A DNA stretch of 58,935 bases, from positions 1-58,935 of the forward strand of contig JAQGAU010000020.1 in the NCBI GenBank assembly GCA_034698045.1, in the 5' to 3' direction. The position numbers and the translations under genes are program-made. The notes under the pieces are model-generated. The model ran no database searches, was not told where the DNA came from, and saw only the letters and a program-made list of their open reading frames with translations. Shown here piece after piece: positions 1 through 12,005 of the stretch (positions within the stretch are counted from its first letter, which is position 1; every line of letters begins with the position of its first letter). The DNA comes from Paramacrobiotus richtersi. Its lineage: Eukaryota > Tardigrada > Eutardigrada > Parachela > Macrobiotidae.

Positions 1-782
1 CGACGGATACATGCCGAAGTCAGGATCGCATTCCACGTTGTGCACACTCCTCGGAGCTTATTCTGTTGCACGGTTGTCAAACATTCGAAGAGCTGCGGGA
101 AAACACTCCGATCGCGATACAGTGACTCAAAATCACTGTCGGGACAGAGCATAGCTGGGAAGGGGGAGCACATGTTTTCCATACCGGCTCCCAGCGCAGA
201 AAGGAGCATTTTATCCTGAAGAAAAAGGAGCTGTTAGCAATAAACGGTTATTACGCACATTTTTCACCATCCTCCACTTACGAGATAATTCGGAAGCGTG
301 CACCTCGGGTCGCTATCATGTGGGCCATCAGGTTCCAGAACGACCAGCGCCTTAAGTACTCCATGGTGCGCCTCAATGAGCCGATTATGCCAATTCTGGA
401 AATTCGTAGTGAAAACCCGCAGCTCATCTGCAGATTGCAATCATCAGCATAAATAAATGCAATGAGCACTTCCATATGTAGTTATCTGCTGCTGTCATGG
501 AGCAGTCTAAACTCACAAGATTTCCGCATGATGTGGAATAACAACGGTTACGTCTGTAATCTGACTTACGTACATGTTTATCGCGTCAGGAACGCGAGCT
601 TGAGCAGGACCAATATCCAGACATGCATCGTTCCCGACAGCGCACTTTTGTCGCTTGGGATGAGATTGGTGGTTATCTGAGTCGATGACAAAATCTTCAG
701 AACGGTCAGACGAACCAGTCAGTTTTCGCTTTGCAAGTGTCGTCGGATTTTTTTCGCGATCTTCGTTATCGAGAGCAAACAT
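1..782 (-). CDS. F-box family gene, partial at window edge
   Basis: This is a minus-strand gene that runs off the left edge. Exon 1 (782..570) starts at an ATG and encodes an acidic and basic stretch with a nuclear-localisation-like SHPKRQK. It ends at a perfect GTAAGT donor. A middle exon (about 427..282, also ending in GTAAGT) reads best as ELRVFTTNFQNWHNRLIEAHH followed by a phase-0 end. Exon 3 (215..1) follows a strong polypyrimidine acceptor and carries FPQLFECLTTVQQNKLRGVC, an F-box-like helix pair matching the F-boxes of the other family genes in this window. The family normally gives SCF ubiquitin-ligase adaptors. The phase joining exons 1 and 2 does not fit simply, so an exon may be missing from my model. 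The C-terminal region lies outside the window. The F-box call is fairly safe; the joined model is not. Confidence 0.55.
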
Positions 783-1914
783 TTTGGATAATTTTGAGTA
801 TCCACTAAGAAACGATGTGCCACAAAACCGTGAGTCCGTGACAAATGCTAGCTAGAAGAGACCAGTTTGCAGCAAAATGTGACGGTACATGTAGTCGCTG
901 CATCGTGAAACAGTCAGGGTAATTCCGAACCTCTTGCAGCTTGGCCACACCCACTCAGTCTACATGATTGGACTACAACATCTGCATGCAAATGGGATTA
1001 TGGGCAGATGCGATGGCAGGCCAAGCCACACCTATCTCATTCCCCGTCAACATCACAGCTGGCCCCACATCTTCAGAGATGACGCCACTACCCCGAGTCA
1101 ATTCAGTGGGCTGCCAACCAGTGTTGTTTTGATAATTAAGTAAATAGTAAATAGTAAATCTTAAAGTAAATAGTAAATCTTAATTATTGAGGCTTTTGTC
1201 CCCGTTAATAATTAAGTAAATAATAAGCCGCTGCCGAAAGCAGATAGTAAATAGTAACTGAATATTAGAAGTGCTGCTTTCGAAATAATAATATTAGTAA
1301 GTAAAATGAGCAATCTGCCAGTCCTCCTATTATAATAATTAAAACAGGCCTTTTACTATCCAGCAACAGCCAGCAAGTAAAAAAATGCCGTCGATCTGAT
1401 AAAGTCGCTGTTCAAAGCTAGACATAATACGTCCTAGGGTACCGCGAACCGGGCAGTACCACCAGTTTCTGTTTATGCCATATTGCTACAACAGCAATAG
1501 TGTTCCTGTTCACCCTTCAGCAGGTGATACCTGTAAAAACTTAATCACTTCAATTTCTTTTCTCGTTTCCTCTTTCGACTGACTTTACATTGTTAACGGA
1601 TATAAATTTCTGTTCAGAAAATGTTGCTAATCTTGAACTATGGCTAACAGGTTTTATTCTTCTGATGATGTAAAACGAACAAAATAATTAAACAAATGAG
1701 CAAAAGGTTGATCACGGCTTCAAATAGTAGCCGATAATATAATATTCGTAATAATTAAGTAAATAGTAGGCGGCTGCGGAATAAAAATCTAAATATTAAG
1801 TAAATAGTAAGCATAAAACGTTGCGATAGTACATAGTAAAGGTCAAAAAAGCAGGGATATTAAATAGTAACAGCTACTGAAAAGTGATAGTAAAAACAAC
1901 ACTGCAGCATTGTA
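783..1914. other. Gene-free stretch with A/T-rich repeats
   Basis: I see no supported exon here. Short open frames around 934-1143 show no family signature. The right two thirds hold the TAAGTAAATAGTA repeats listed separately. Confidence 0.6.
1130..1870. repeat. Scattered AAGTAAATAGTA simple repeats
   Basis: A 12-13 bp motif, AATTAAGTAAATAGTA and close variants, recurs at least eight times in two clusters (about 1130-1290 and 1745-1870). Between the clusters is ordinary unique sequence. The spacing is irregular, so this is a degenerate microsatellite-like field and not a clean tandem array. Its function is unknown. Confidence 0.6.
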
Positions 1915-2633
1915 CATTATCCATTGCCGTTAGACTTCGCTGGACTGTCTGCTCACAGCACACGGTGCGCACCAGTCTAAGATGTGTCGCGTGTGTTGTC
2001 TATGGGACATCATTATAACGGCGACTCCAGAAACGATTGTACGTGTACAATGGCCGTATTGTGCACCACCTTACTCGTACGCGCTATGGAAGCCGGAAAC
2101 ACGAGTTATTGTTCTGGATGTCCGTTGCATGCGCATGCCTGATACCATTGGAGAATGTGTTTGGACTTCTCAGGCGAATGAGAGATGAGTCCGGATATCC
2201 TCAGCTCCTGGGTGTTTGGCTTCGTGGCGTCTCCGTCAAGTCCGACGATTCCGAATACTTTTGCGAAAAACTCGTGGATCTCGCTGCAGTATTGACAGCT
2301 TTTTCTCCATTGTGCTGTTTCATTAGACTGCTCGATGAAGAATTCTACAGTAGCTGGCGATATGGGTGTATATTTGGACGCGAACCGAGCTTACCCAACA
2401 AGTGGATCGATCTGAGGGAGGCCGGTTATGCTGAGCGATTCGCGAGAACGCTATTTAGCCAGTACGATAATCCCAGCGACGCGCAGGAGTACGTGGACAA
2501 ACAGATTGCTGCATTTATAAAAAGCTGCAAGAAAAACGTAAGAGTAGCAGCCGATCTTTACATAGGTACATACACTTTGTTCCTGCAGAAACTTGCATTG
2601 TTGAAATATTCGTCTACAATATTTTGCGGTTGA
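1915..2633 (+). pseudogene. F-box module A remnant, frameshifted
   Basis: Reading from about 1934 in the frame of 1982 gives an F-box tail, AHQSKMCRVCCLWD, which aligns with DQTKMRRVCALWND of the copy at 54-55 kb. Around 2150-2185 the frame breaks (stop at 2186). Homology then continues in another frame as SGYPQLLGVWLRGVSV and WIDLREAGYAERFARTLF. These match EYGYPRLFAIVFRGVHV and WLDLSDSCFVEGFWRSL of the 50-51 kb copy. The stretch ends near a GTAAGA donor after DKQIAAFIKSCKKN, where intact relatives also splice. The N-terminal half of the module is not recognisable upstream. It is a decayed copy, with module B remains just downstream at 2875. Confidence 0.7.
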
Positions 2634-2874
2634 CTTGACCAGGCCTACGGCATTCCGTGAAGCTCTACTACTTCTGCGTTTTTTATTGTCCCATGGCGAC
2701 TACACCTCTGCGGAAACGCAGCTAGATGGCTGTAGCTAGATGACTAATCTTCTCTCAGAAGTTAAACAGTCAAAAGTGATTCATAAATGGACAACTATTA
2801 TTACTTGTTAGATGTTCAGTTCATCATAGCCGTTCTGATTAAGCAATAATTATTGTGTGCCCTTTATTTTGTAG

Positions 2875-3112
2875 AATGCACTTTCCCAGACCGCCCATGC
2901 AGCAATCAGAAATTTCATGAACGTGAAGTATTCCACTATGCCTTCTCGTCCAGTCGTGACGAATCGGTTTAATCGTGACGATATAAAGTGCGATGTTACC
3001 GTTCGCGGAGACGACGGCCTTCTGCATCATGCAAGGGTTAGGACTGGCTCAATCGGTACACAAGTTTGTTTTGCAGCGTTTCTGCAACCGCGACAACTGT
3101 GTACAAACTGAA
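2875..3112 (+). pseudogene. F-box module B N-terminal remnant
   Basis: A TTTATTTTGTAG acceptor is followed in phase 0 by an open frame containing VKYSTMPSRP and then DVTVRGDDGLLHHARV. The latter aligns with SVAVRGDDGLLRHARV, the start of module B in the 47-49 kb gene, which also begins in phase 0. After about 60 residues the frame stops. A shifted frame continues the homology weakly (TVYKLKETP for TAYKYDEFD) into a 79-bp minisatellite, and no F-box follows. With the module A remnant upstream, this is the 5' part of a truncated two-module gene. Confidence 0.65.
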
Positions 3113-3149
3113 AGAAACCCCAATAAAGTTGACTGATGATTACATGGGA

Positions 3150-3400
3150 CTGCTAGAAACTGCAGCAACGACCGCAACGCCATGTTATAAGCGCAACCGC
3201 AGCGACCAGTACAGTTGCTGACTTGGTCATGCAGGAAACTGCAGCAACGACCGCAACGCCATGTTATAAGCGCAACCGCAGCGACCAGTACAGTTGCTGA
3301 CTTGGCCTTGCTGAAAACTTCAGCAACGACCGCAACGCCATGTTATAAGCGCAACCGCAGCGACCAGTACAGTTGCTGCCTTGGGTCTGCTGGGAACTGC
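3150..3400. repeat. 79-bp minisatellite, three copies
   Basis: Three near-identical copies begin at about 3162, 3241 and 3320, each holding GCAGCAACGACCGCAACGCC and a CAGTACAGTTGCTG tail. The period is 79, so all three frames are read in turn if translated. The copies differ mainly at the unit junctions. The array sits where the adjacent F-box remnant loses homology. Confidence 0.9.
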
Positions 3401-3936
3401 AGATGCGAATGCGAAGTCACAGCATGGCGACCACTGCAACTGAAACTACTTCTGACTTCAAATGGTATGCACTTGAAGGACGCTTTGCTGCTACCAATCC
3501 TGATAGCCACGAGAGCGACGACTGTTGGTACGGCTGAAAATAGTAATATAATAATTAGTGCTTGAAGTGCCATGACATAAGGTCGACCTGAGTGGTCGGA
3601 GTGTGGTTATCTTTGCCAAAACTGTATTTTACGGGGACAGTTTAGCTGTATCGCACTCGGCATAACGCTCGTGTTATGTAGCGAAAGAGAATGAAGGACC
3701 CCTGCGCAGCTGACTTCGCGGAGTTGTTGATAAAAACGTGTTTATTAGAATAATTATAAACAATAGTACGCTTTCGCTCTTTCAAGAAACAACGTTGCTT
3801 GGTTGGTTTTTTGTGTTTATTGTACGCAACAGCTCTAAGATTTCCTGTCACAAGAATTGTCAAACCCAATAACCAACTGATATTTCTCCAAAGAAATAAC
3901 TGCAGCAATTCGTGTTCGTCAGGCCACTGATTTTTA
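3401..3936. other. No gene seen between minisatellite and transposase
   Basis: This stretch is mixed sequence with no exon signature. It includes the 3' flank of the transposase gene below it. Confidence 0.5.
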
Positions 3937-6900
3937 TCAGTTAATATCCTTAAAAGCACGCATTGTGCCACCAACGGGGCGTCGGCCTTCTGCGAGGCAA
4001 CGCGACACGTAAGCATTTCGCCTGACAATCATACGGTGAAGAAAAAATAGCTGCTTTGCTTTGTTCATGGCATTGAGCTGTTTACGAAACTTCGCAATCC
4101 AGGAAAATGTCTGTTCGGCAGCCATAGTATTTCGCGCCTGTGCTTCATGATGACGATGACACTCATTGAACTTTTCAGGATGGTATCTGGTCCGGCATCC
4201 GGGATCTTTATGGTTCTGTATGTGCAGCCCATCGACAATTTTGGAGATCCGAGTCCACATTTCGTCAAATGGCGGCTCGAGCGGCAGCGGCTGGCTGGCT
4301 GCACGGAGACGATTAAGTTGACATATGTTGTCGTAGCAAATGAACACCTTATTCCAATCTTCCTGAGGTACGTCTTGCAGTAGCTGGTATAGTGTGCTGA
4401 TTAGAAAAAGGAACACCTGGCCCAGGCTTTCGGCCCTAAACAAATTAAGTGTATAATTCAGAGTATGGATTGTTAGCTTTGTAAAGAACATTACCGAGTC
4501 TAGAGAGCTTTATTCGTGTCTTAAGAAGGTTAAAACTTCGTGGGTTTTAAAATTATCCGAATCAATCAAAAACATGCCATCTGGCAAGTGGGCTGCAACA
4601 AACATTCTCTCATATGTACACTGTACATATATATAATCTCCGGGTGCGACATGCACAACAGGCAGAACTAGTCGACAAGTTATAATTGCAGATATATCGT
4701 GTACATAATGCAATGAAACTTGATCTAATTCTGATGCAAATTATGCAAACAAACCTGTAGATGGGAGAGAATGCAAAAATGTGGCCCGTGGGACCAACGA
4801 GGAATAAATATCCTCGGCTATAGAGATGACCACCATTGTTCTGGCCTTTGTTTTTTTTGCAGACCTCGCCCGGATTGAACTTTCGGCATGCAAATTCAGC
4901 TGAGTCCGTGTCGAGTTCGCCGCTTAGCAGCTGGTCAACATCTTTCAGAGCTTTGGACCGAAGGGCCGGAGAAACACCTGTCAACGAGCATAGAAACACA
5001 TCAACAGTTAAAAAAACAATGCGTCCATGGTGGTTACCCGTCATATGTATGGTCATCGGTTCTGGATCTGCTGGGTTTTTGTGCTGATGGTTTGCGCAGA
5101 ACAGGGAATTACCGTCTGGTTCATTTGTACAGATGTTCGGAAAGTTAATTAACGGAATGTCCTCCACAACATTCTACAAATTATAAACGGCTGAGAAAAC
5201 TGAGCGCTAATTTGCAAAAGACGCTTAATACCTACCGTAACTTCAGCTATGCAATGTCTGAAAACGATTTTCCAGAGCCCATCGGCGATAAACAATTTGC
5301 CACATTGTCGAGCGGCGCAAGCTTCGGAACATTCATGTTGATATACGCCAGAAAATATTTCCTCCATCCGCGATTCAAGATATTGCATAATGCTTTCCTG
5401 CTCTTTGAAATGGTACGGATGTAGACCATTTTCTCTGATATCACATTCAATCTCGTGTCTAAAGAGCGTTGCCGCCACTGTTTTCCGCGAAAACACTGCA
5501 AAGCCAGCTCGTTCAATGTCTTCACATATTTGTTCTTTATTCATAAACTTTACAATTCTGTTAATGTCTTTGGCCTGGATTATTATAAGAATGGCTCTTA
5601 TGAAAGTGTCCCGGACCTATTTAGATTGTTAACAGTCAAAACCGTAAACGATGTGAAAGTCAGCTCTACTTTGGCAGTTTCCATTCATGTACTGTACTTA
5701 CTGGAATCCATTGGTATGTTTGTCTCATTGTTTCAGCTATACCTTCGTAGGTTGCATGATTGAAGAGTCTGCAAAACACATTGTATCCTAACGACTGTTG
5801 TATTTTAACTTTGCAGTAACACCATACATCTGATTTACAATCTCCAACGCGAACCGACGGCAGACATAAACTTCCTGGGATACGTCCAGGTATTCCCGTT
5901 CCTCATCATAGAATGTGTATGTAGAGGAGCCGTGATTGGTCCATGTCGAATATGAATACCTGGACTGGCAGCCCAGGCATCGAAGCGTCACTGCCAGTCC
6001 CCGCTTGACTACTCCCGCTCCGCAGAATATGGTGACCTTGTTAAGAATTATAGAAAAAGTTATGTTCGGTGGGGTGTATCGAAAACGTGGCGACAACGGA
6101 CGTGGTTGTGGTCGGCTGTGGTCGTGTTTTCCGGTGACCTTTGTTGTCGATGGTGGTTATGGTTGTTCGTGGTCACTGGTGGTTGACAGTGGTTGTGGTT
6201 GAATGTGGTTGAAATCTCGCAGTTCAGTGTTCCATGGTCGACGCTGAGATTGCACCACTGTGTCGCTCAACACTTATGGAAGTTCGTCAATTTTTTTTCG
6301 TTCTAATTAATTTTTTTAAAAGTTAAAATTGTTGTCAGATCAAACGCTTGCGGAACCGATTTGCGTAGTATGCCAAATCGTAGCCTTAACGTAGGCTACG
6401 CAGCGTAGCTATAAGACAGTTAGGATATGTTTGTCAAGAATCGTTTGATTGTGCGCATGGTGCTTAAACAGTTTCTTGTTTTCTGATGCATTCAAAACAA
6501 AATTCACTATGTTAGCTAGTCATATCAGCTCCAACATCTATGCGCGAAGCAGCAGCACAATCAAGCTAAGTATTCTTGACAAGCCTGTCCTAAATGTATG
6601 CAGGCTAATGTGGCATGCTATGCAAAGGCAAACCATCAGTACCGCAAGCGTTTTATCTGACAACAGTTTTAGTTTCAATAAAAATTAACCAGAACGAACA
6701 AATTGATGAACTTCCAGAAGTGTTGAAAGACACAGTGGTGCAATCTCAGCATCGACCACTGACCACTGCAAGATTTCGACCACAACCACTGCCAACTACC
6801 AGTGACCACCAAGAACGACAACCACCATCGACCACAAAGGTCACCGGAAACCACGACCAGAGCCGACCACAACCACGTCCGTGGTCGGCACGTTTTCGTT

Positions 6901-7443
6901 ACACCCTGTTCGGTGCTAACGTCCAGATGCGCACTGGGCTGGAAAAATTAAAAATTTATGTCGATGTTGAGCATCAAAGGATATTAGCGATAAGGATATC
7001 GGCGAAATGATTCCAAATTGGAGCTATATAAGTGTGCTTGTGGTCATCTGGTAGCATACCGATCCAGCTGCTTAGTGACAAACAAAAATTTAGCAGGATA
7101 ACATTGTTTATTTCAACTTTATGATGCCCATGTAAAAATTGACTGAACAGGCGTCCACGCGTGCACACGCAGACGGCTAATAACGCATCAACTGTAAAGA
7201 GATGAAAAAACCGGCTCAACGTACCGGAGTAGGTTCGCGGTGCCATATCAAAGGTCGCAGGCTTCCTTTGTTTTCTCCGGTCACATACTTGCAGTTGTTT
7301 GCACAGTGCAAATTTGGTGGCGCCAACACTACTACATCAATATCGAAAGGCTTCTCTTCCAAGTAAATCGGAGCAAACTTTTCAAAATCCCTCCAAAAGG
7401 CTCTTGTTTTTGGAACAGGAAGCTGCATGAGATTGGCCAAGAG
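3937..7443 (-). CDS. KDZ-type (Kyakuja-Dileera-Zisupton) transposase gene, interrupted
   Basis: This is a multi-exon minus-strand gene. Exons I can join by phase are 6050ish..5828, 5768..5702, 5547..5236, 5173..4755 and 4435..3937. An upstream exon (7443..7225) holds FWRDFEKFAPIYLEEKPFDI and a CxxxCKYV motif. Diagnostic KDZ features are a C-L-G-C cluster with FYDEEREYLDVSQEVYV, HECSEACAARQCGKLFIADG, GPTGHIFAFSPIYR followed by AESLGQVFLFL, VFICYDNICQLNRL (first Asp), ISKIVDGLHIQNHKDPGC (second Asp) and AEQTFSWIAKFRKQLNAMNK (Glu). This transposase family cuts DNA with a DDE-type site. The five downstream exons have no internal stop, which is unusual for a dead copy. The gene is broken on its 5' side by the 6072-6906 element. 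It could be a recent transposon or a partly domesticated gene. Confidence 0.75.
6072..6906. mobile_element. Fold-back MITE with 9-bp target duplication (Mutator-like)
   Basis: The 835-bp element has terminal inverted repeats of over 200 bp. Left GGGTGTATCGAAAACGTGG mirrors right CCGACACGTTTTCGTTACACCC read backwards. The arms keep pairing through about 6300 and from about 6690, with a GTGGT/ACCAC-rich body. It is flanked by TGTTCGGTG at 6063-6071 and again at 6907-6915, an exact 9-bp duplication. Long inverted repeats and 9-bp duplications are typical of Mutator-like (MULE) elements. There is no transposase inside, so it is non-autonomous. It lies inside the KDZ gene, apparently within an exon (LAP/NITF on either side of the insertion). 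Confidence 0.85.
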
Positions 7444-10400
7444 CTGCAAGAAGCCAAAATCTAAATTCTGTCACAATAGAATCTGTAAGAGTACCTACAT
7501 ATGTATCTGGCAGTAAGAGCACAAACGGCAACATATTCGGTTCTTGACTGTGAGATCTACGTCAGCGCCTTCAAACAGTACTGCCAAAAAAACACGTTGC
7601 AAGAAAGCGCTTTCAACTGATCCACTTCGTTTTTTAACAAAACAAGTAGCATGGCGAGAAAAACTACGGTACATACACTGGACATGAAACAATCATGCCA
7701 ACGCTGCTTGAGATGTTTCTGTCACCCCCGAATGTCGAGTCCCTACACGTGGGCATCATCAAGCAACCGTACGGAATAACATAAGCAGAACAGGCTGTAG
7801 TGATGTAGGGAAGAGCGACAAGACTGTTCACAGCTCTGATTGTTTCGCACACATCAACAAAATACTTTAAAGTACCCGCTCCTGGCTACTTTAGGTACTA
7901 TCTTTTACAAACTAGGAAAGCGCGCTCACTGTTTGCTGATATTAGTAGACCGAAGCGAGCTGGCGACTCACGAAACCGTTTCCGGAATGTATCCGGCACG
8001 ATCACTGACTGGACGCATCCATATTTGTTGAGTGTGGAGGACGTACCCGTTGTCCAGATTCGTTGACTGTACCATGTGGAGCGCTTAAGTTTCCCCGCGT
8101 ACTTAATTAAGTATCACCGTATCTAGTACTAGAACCCATCACGAAACTCCGTCCGGTGACCACGAAATCTCCCGAACAAATAAGCTCCGTTCGAACAAAT
8201 TTTTGCAGCGGATAGAGCATGGGCGAGAACGGTTGCACATGATGTTTGATTTTGACATGAAAGAAATCAAAGGGCAGCTCAAAGCACTTAAAAATAACGT
8301 TATTATGCATTAGTCACACCATGCGTAGCAGAAACAAATTATGAATTATTAAATCAGTACAAGTGTTAAGGACGTCTAGCCAGTGGTCGGGTCCTTTTGC
8401 GGCGGACCGTGCCACGTCAATGCGTCATAATCTTACGCCACATAAATAACGCTAACAGATGCAGAAATGAACGTTCTACAAAGTGATTATTTTAGTTTAT
8501 TTTTAAACTTTAAAGTTTAAACGCAGTATGACTTTAAACTCAAAAATTTCAAGCAATATTTCTGCAACATTCGCTATAGCAAAAAATTATACGGAAACGC
8601 AGTTATGTATGTAACGTTATGACAAACTTATTGCTCGAACGAATTTTCAAAATTCGTTCATTTAAAAAAGTACACATTTGAAAACGGTCTAGGGGGGACT
8701 GTGGGGTGATGGCCCCTGACATTCTTGAGCCACTGAGTGCGTTGTTATCACCACATCAAGATTTCGCTCGAGAAATAAGGTTTTTATGTGAAATTAGTAA
8801 TTTAGAGATGTTCTACTTATTTTTCCCGTATTTTTGTGATTTGTTGTCGAATTAAACTTGATTGTTTACCGCACGCGTTCAAAGTCAAAGCGAAATGACG
8901 GTTGCAAGGCCGCTACTGAAAGTATACAGCTGGCGCCGTATGTAAGAAACAGAGGCAGTTCCGCTTGCTGGGACGAGAGAGACTGAAAGGGAGAGAAGCT
9001 GGCGCATAGCCGTATAGCCGTACTCTTTCTTCCCTACTACACACCGGCTGCACTGCGCTAGAGAGCTAAGGAAAGTAACGCAACTAGATATATATCTGTT
9101 GAGGACACTGCTTCCCGTAACCATACTTTAAGTTTTAATCTGTAGTTTTCTAAAGAAAATGTTATAATTAATCCTTAAATGGTTTTCTGCAGAAGAAAGT
9201 ATCCTTTACATGATAGGCTAGATGCCCTAATATGAATTAGCACTAGTTACTCGTCCTTAATAGGCGTTGCTATGATCCGATTTACACAGTGATTAACACA
9301 TTTTTGAATCCCGTATATTAAAATTTAACAGGCGGTACAAAGACGGGACGGAAAGCACAAGCGGCGTCATTTTCCGGTACTGCGTGATAATGAGTAAGGA
9401 TACCGTATGCCAAAAGGCCACTGGTACAGAAAGAAACTTCTCCCAAGAGACACAGCACGTTCACGGTACAGTGAATTATGAAACGAAAGATCAGAATGAT
9501 TACGATCAAAGAAACCTTGAGGCAGCAGTCGAAGGTGGTTTATGTAAACCATTATCGGTTGTTTTGTGTATTGTGCTTGTTTGAAAGAGCACGTCCTACT
9601 CTTCATAACATCTCACACGAGTTTCAACAAAACGTTCCGTAGTCACGCTGTTACTTGTAACTACACAGAGCAGAACAAGCCGACTTTTTCTGACGAACCA
9701 CGATTCTTACCGGACATTCGCTTATATTGTGTGTCGCTCTTCAATGAGATGTACTCTTTTTGCGCTGGTTCATATAAAAACATCACATAGTACTTGTCAC
9801 CAAGAAATCACTGTCCGACTCCCCCTAGTAAATTTAATGTTACTCTTTGCTTTCCTGTGAATTGATAAAATTTTATAGAAAATCAATACCGGAGTTTTTT
9901 TATCAATTTAAAATCTATAATGCGGACCCCAGAGTCAAAAAACCCGAACAACCAAATCAAATCAGGAAAAACTGATAACGCCATTAGGTCGGCTATAGTC
10001 GAAAACGGCACTAATGATTTTTTTATTTAACAAAAGTCTGATCCGGCACAGTACAGTACACATTCTTTCAAATCGAGCTGAGCGGGAATTCTTACCGCAA
10101 AGGTTACTGTGACGGATAAACCAAACCATACCAAGATACGCCGTTGCTTATAGGGAAATTAATTGAAATTATAATTTAACTATCCAGTTACCAGCATTTA
10201 TACAAAACCAGCATTTACCATTTACCATGTTTCAGTGAAAACGACGCCAAAAGAACAAACATAATGCCCATTACACTAAAAAACCAGTTCTGTATCCAAA
10301 ACCTCGAGGCCCTTCACAATAAGCGAAGATATTCTACCATCATTATCGATTACGCTGTTGAACTACAATCATTCATCTGTGATCGATGCAGTGCTGACTA

Positions 10401-11825
10401 TTTATCCAGTGACACAGGCCGAAATGTTGTAATAATTCCGAAAAACGCCCAGATATGATTATTTCAACAATATTAATGGAAAATTAATGAAACTAGCCCG
10501 AACATCCATAGCCTTCCGAAACAATGCAAGAAAGTACAACAATTTATTTGCCATGTCTGCTACTAGATGCACAAGCAGGCCTGAGAGCAGAAAACCAGCA
10601 CCATCCAGCCTCACACTAATCAACGGAAAAATATATCCCACAGAAAAATATAAAAATATTAATATAAACCTATGCAAATAGCATATGCACAAAGCATAGA
10701 TAAATGTTACACAATAATAAAACATACGACCGAAACCCGAACGAACCAACAGTATTATTCAAAATGAGATACTTTCCACCAAACATCTGACCGAAAGCAG
10801 AACAAACTAACGCTAATAATCACAACCCGATCGTTGCGTCAGTCCCTAACATATGACCGGAAGCACTACGAGGTAACAGTAATATTTAAAAAAGGGGATA
10901 CTTTGCTTCTTTACCGAACAGTTAACCGGATGCAGAACGAACTTACAGTAATGTTGAAAACCGGATACTTAAATTCTTTATCAAACGTCTGGCTTGACGC
11001 AAAACAAACACCAGTATCAAACTGCGGTTTCAAACAATCTTCAATTCTTTCCGATATATACAAACTATGATCAGTGCACAAGAAACCGTGACGCGGCAGG
11101 CGCAGGTACTTCTTGTACTTACTGCTGCTGGTTATGCCAACAGTGTGCAGGGACAAGTAAGACAGATTCTGAAAGAGCACGAATTGGTGCCATTCTGCTG
11201 TGTGCCAAAACTCCTGGCGACATTGCGACCTACCAAGCTTTACGAGGTGCCATGCCACCCAGCTCTAGCTGTAACATTAGCGAGTACTCTTTTGTACAGT
11301 GGCAGAGAAGGAACGTAAACTATGCTGCGAAGTAGAGTAGGAAGCGCTTTCTCCGTCCGTATAAAATAGTCAAACTGCGCCAGCCTGCGATCACGTTTTA
11401 GACAAGAAACCAAAGCATTAATTTCCTATACGCATATCGTGGCCATCATATAATTACGGTAGTTTTCTGTTAGTTTCTGACAAGGGTTTTTACGAATAAC
11501 TGGCTGGAACATTCATGGTCTTATTTTGATATATTCTTAGATTCGATGGTTGGGCTTTCAAGAAAAGAAAAATTATAGAAATCGGCTTACTGGTACAACC
11601 GCAGTGCAAGAATCGATACTGGGACATTACAACCGGGTCATGTGGCACAGGACCCCAACTTGTCATTGCGCAATACTTCCGGTACCGTAGTCGGCAACAA
11701 GTACAGATAAAGCTATTTCATCTGTGTTTTGTTACGTTAGTATAGCGAACTAAGTTCCTTGCGCTTCCGGAATCGTAACCCGAGTCAGGTAATGTGCGTA
11801 ATTCTCAGAGCGAACTTTTACTTAC
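7444..11825. other. Gene-poor stretch
   Basis: I find no exon I can defend. At 7495-7692 (minus) there is a Cys-rich frame that may be a further 5' exon of the transposase. At 8107-8310 (minus) and 11067-11318 (plus) there are open frames without homology or convincing splice sites. The rest is A/T-rich, with short TTTAAA palindromes near 8500 and A-rich unique DNA at 10.2-10.9 kb. Confidence 0.5.
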
Positions 11826-12005
11826 GCGAATTCGTCGTTTACAAGGCAGGTTTTTTGGAATGATGGCTGCACAAATTCGCATGCGCTCCAGATTCTGTAA
11901 GCCGTACTTTATCGCAAGGAAACCGCTTGATTCGCGTGAATTCGCCTGAAGCAATGGAATATCCGGCTCTGGGACATCACTGGACTTGTTGCTGCTTGAA
12001 GCCAT
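11826..12005 (-). CDS. Orphan first exon, hypothetical protein
   Basis: An ATG opens 60 codons beginning MASSSNKSSDVPEPDIPLLQ and ending PCKRRIR, directly followed by a perfect GTAAGT donor in phase 0. The composition (Ser-rich acidic start, then a Lys/Arg cluster) resembles the basic first exons of the two-module F-box genes in this window, but there is no residue-level match. No continuation is recognisable down to 7.5 kb, so this may be the start of a gene with long introns or a fragment. Product unknown. Confidence 0.4.

Noticed and set aside
285-427. MULE transposase or FLYWCH-associated motif (TNFQNWHNRLIEAHH)
   Set aside because: The resemblance is short. Its phase-0 end fits the F-box exon below it, so I kept it as part of that gene.
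3150-3400. CRISPR-like array of evenly spaced repeats
   Set aside because: The whole 79-bp unit repeats, not short repeats with unique spacers, and the surroundings are eukaryotic. It is a minisatellite.
4510-4713. Extra transposase exon
   Set aside because: The flanking exons 5173..4755 and 4435..3937 join perfectly in phase and restore the KDZ motif across the junction, so this open frame is intron.
8107-8310. Exon on the minus strand
   Set aside because: It is open and protein-like in places, but there are no convincing acceptor and donor and no family resemblance.
11067-11318. Small plus-strand protein of 83 residues
   Set aside because: No homology, and an equally long open frame lies opposite. 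No splice or start context favours it.
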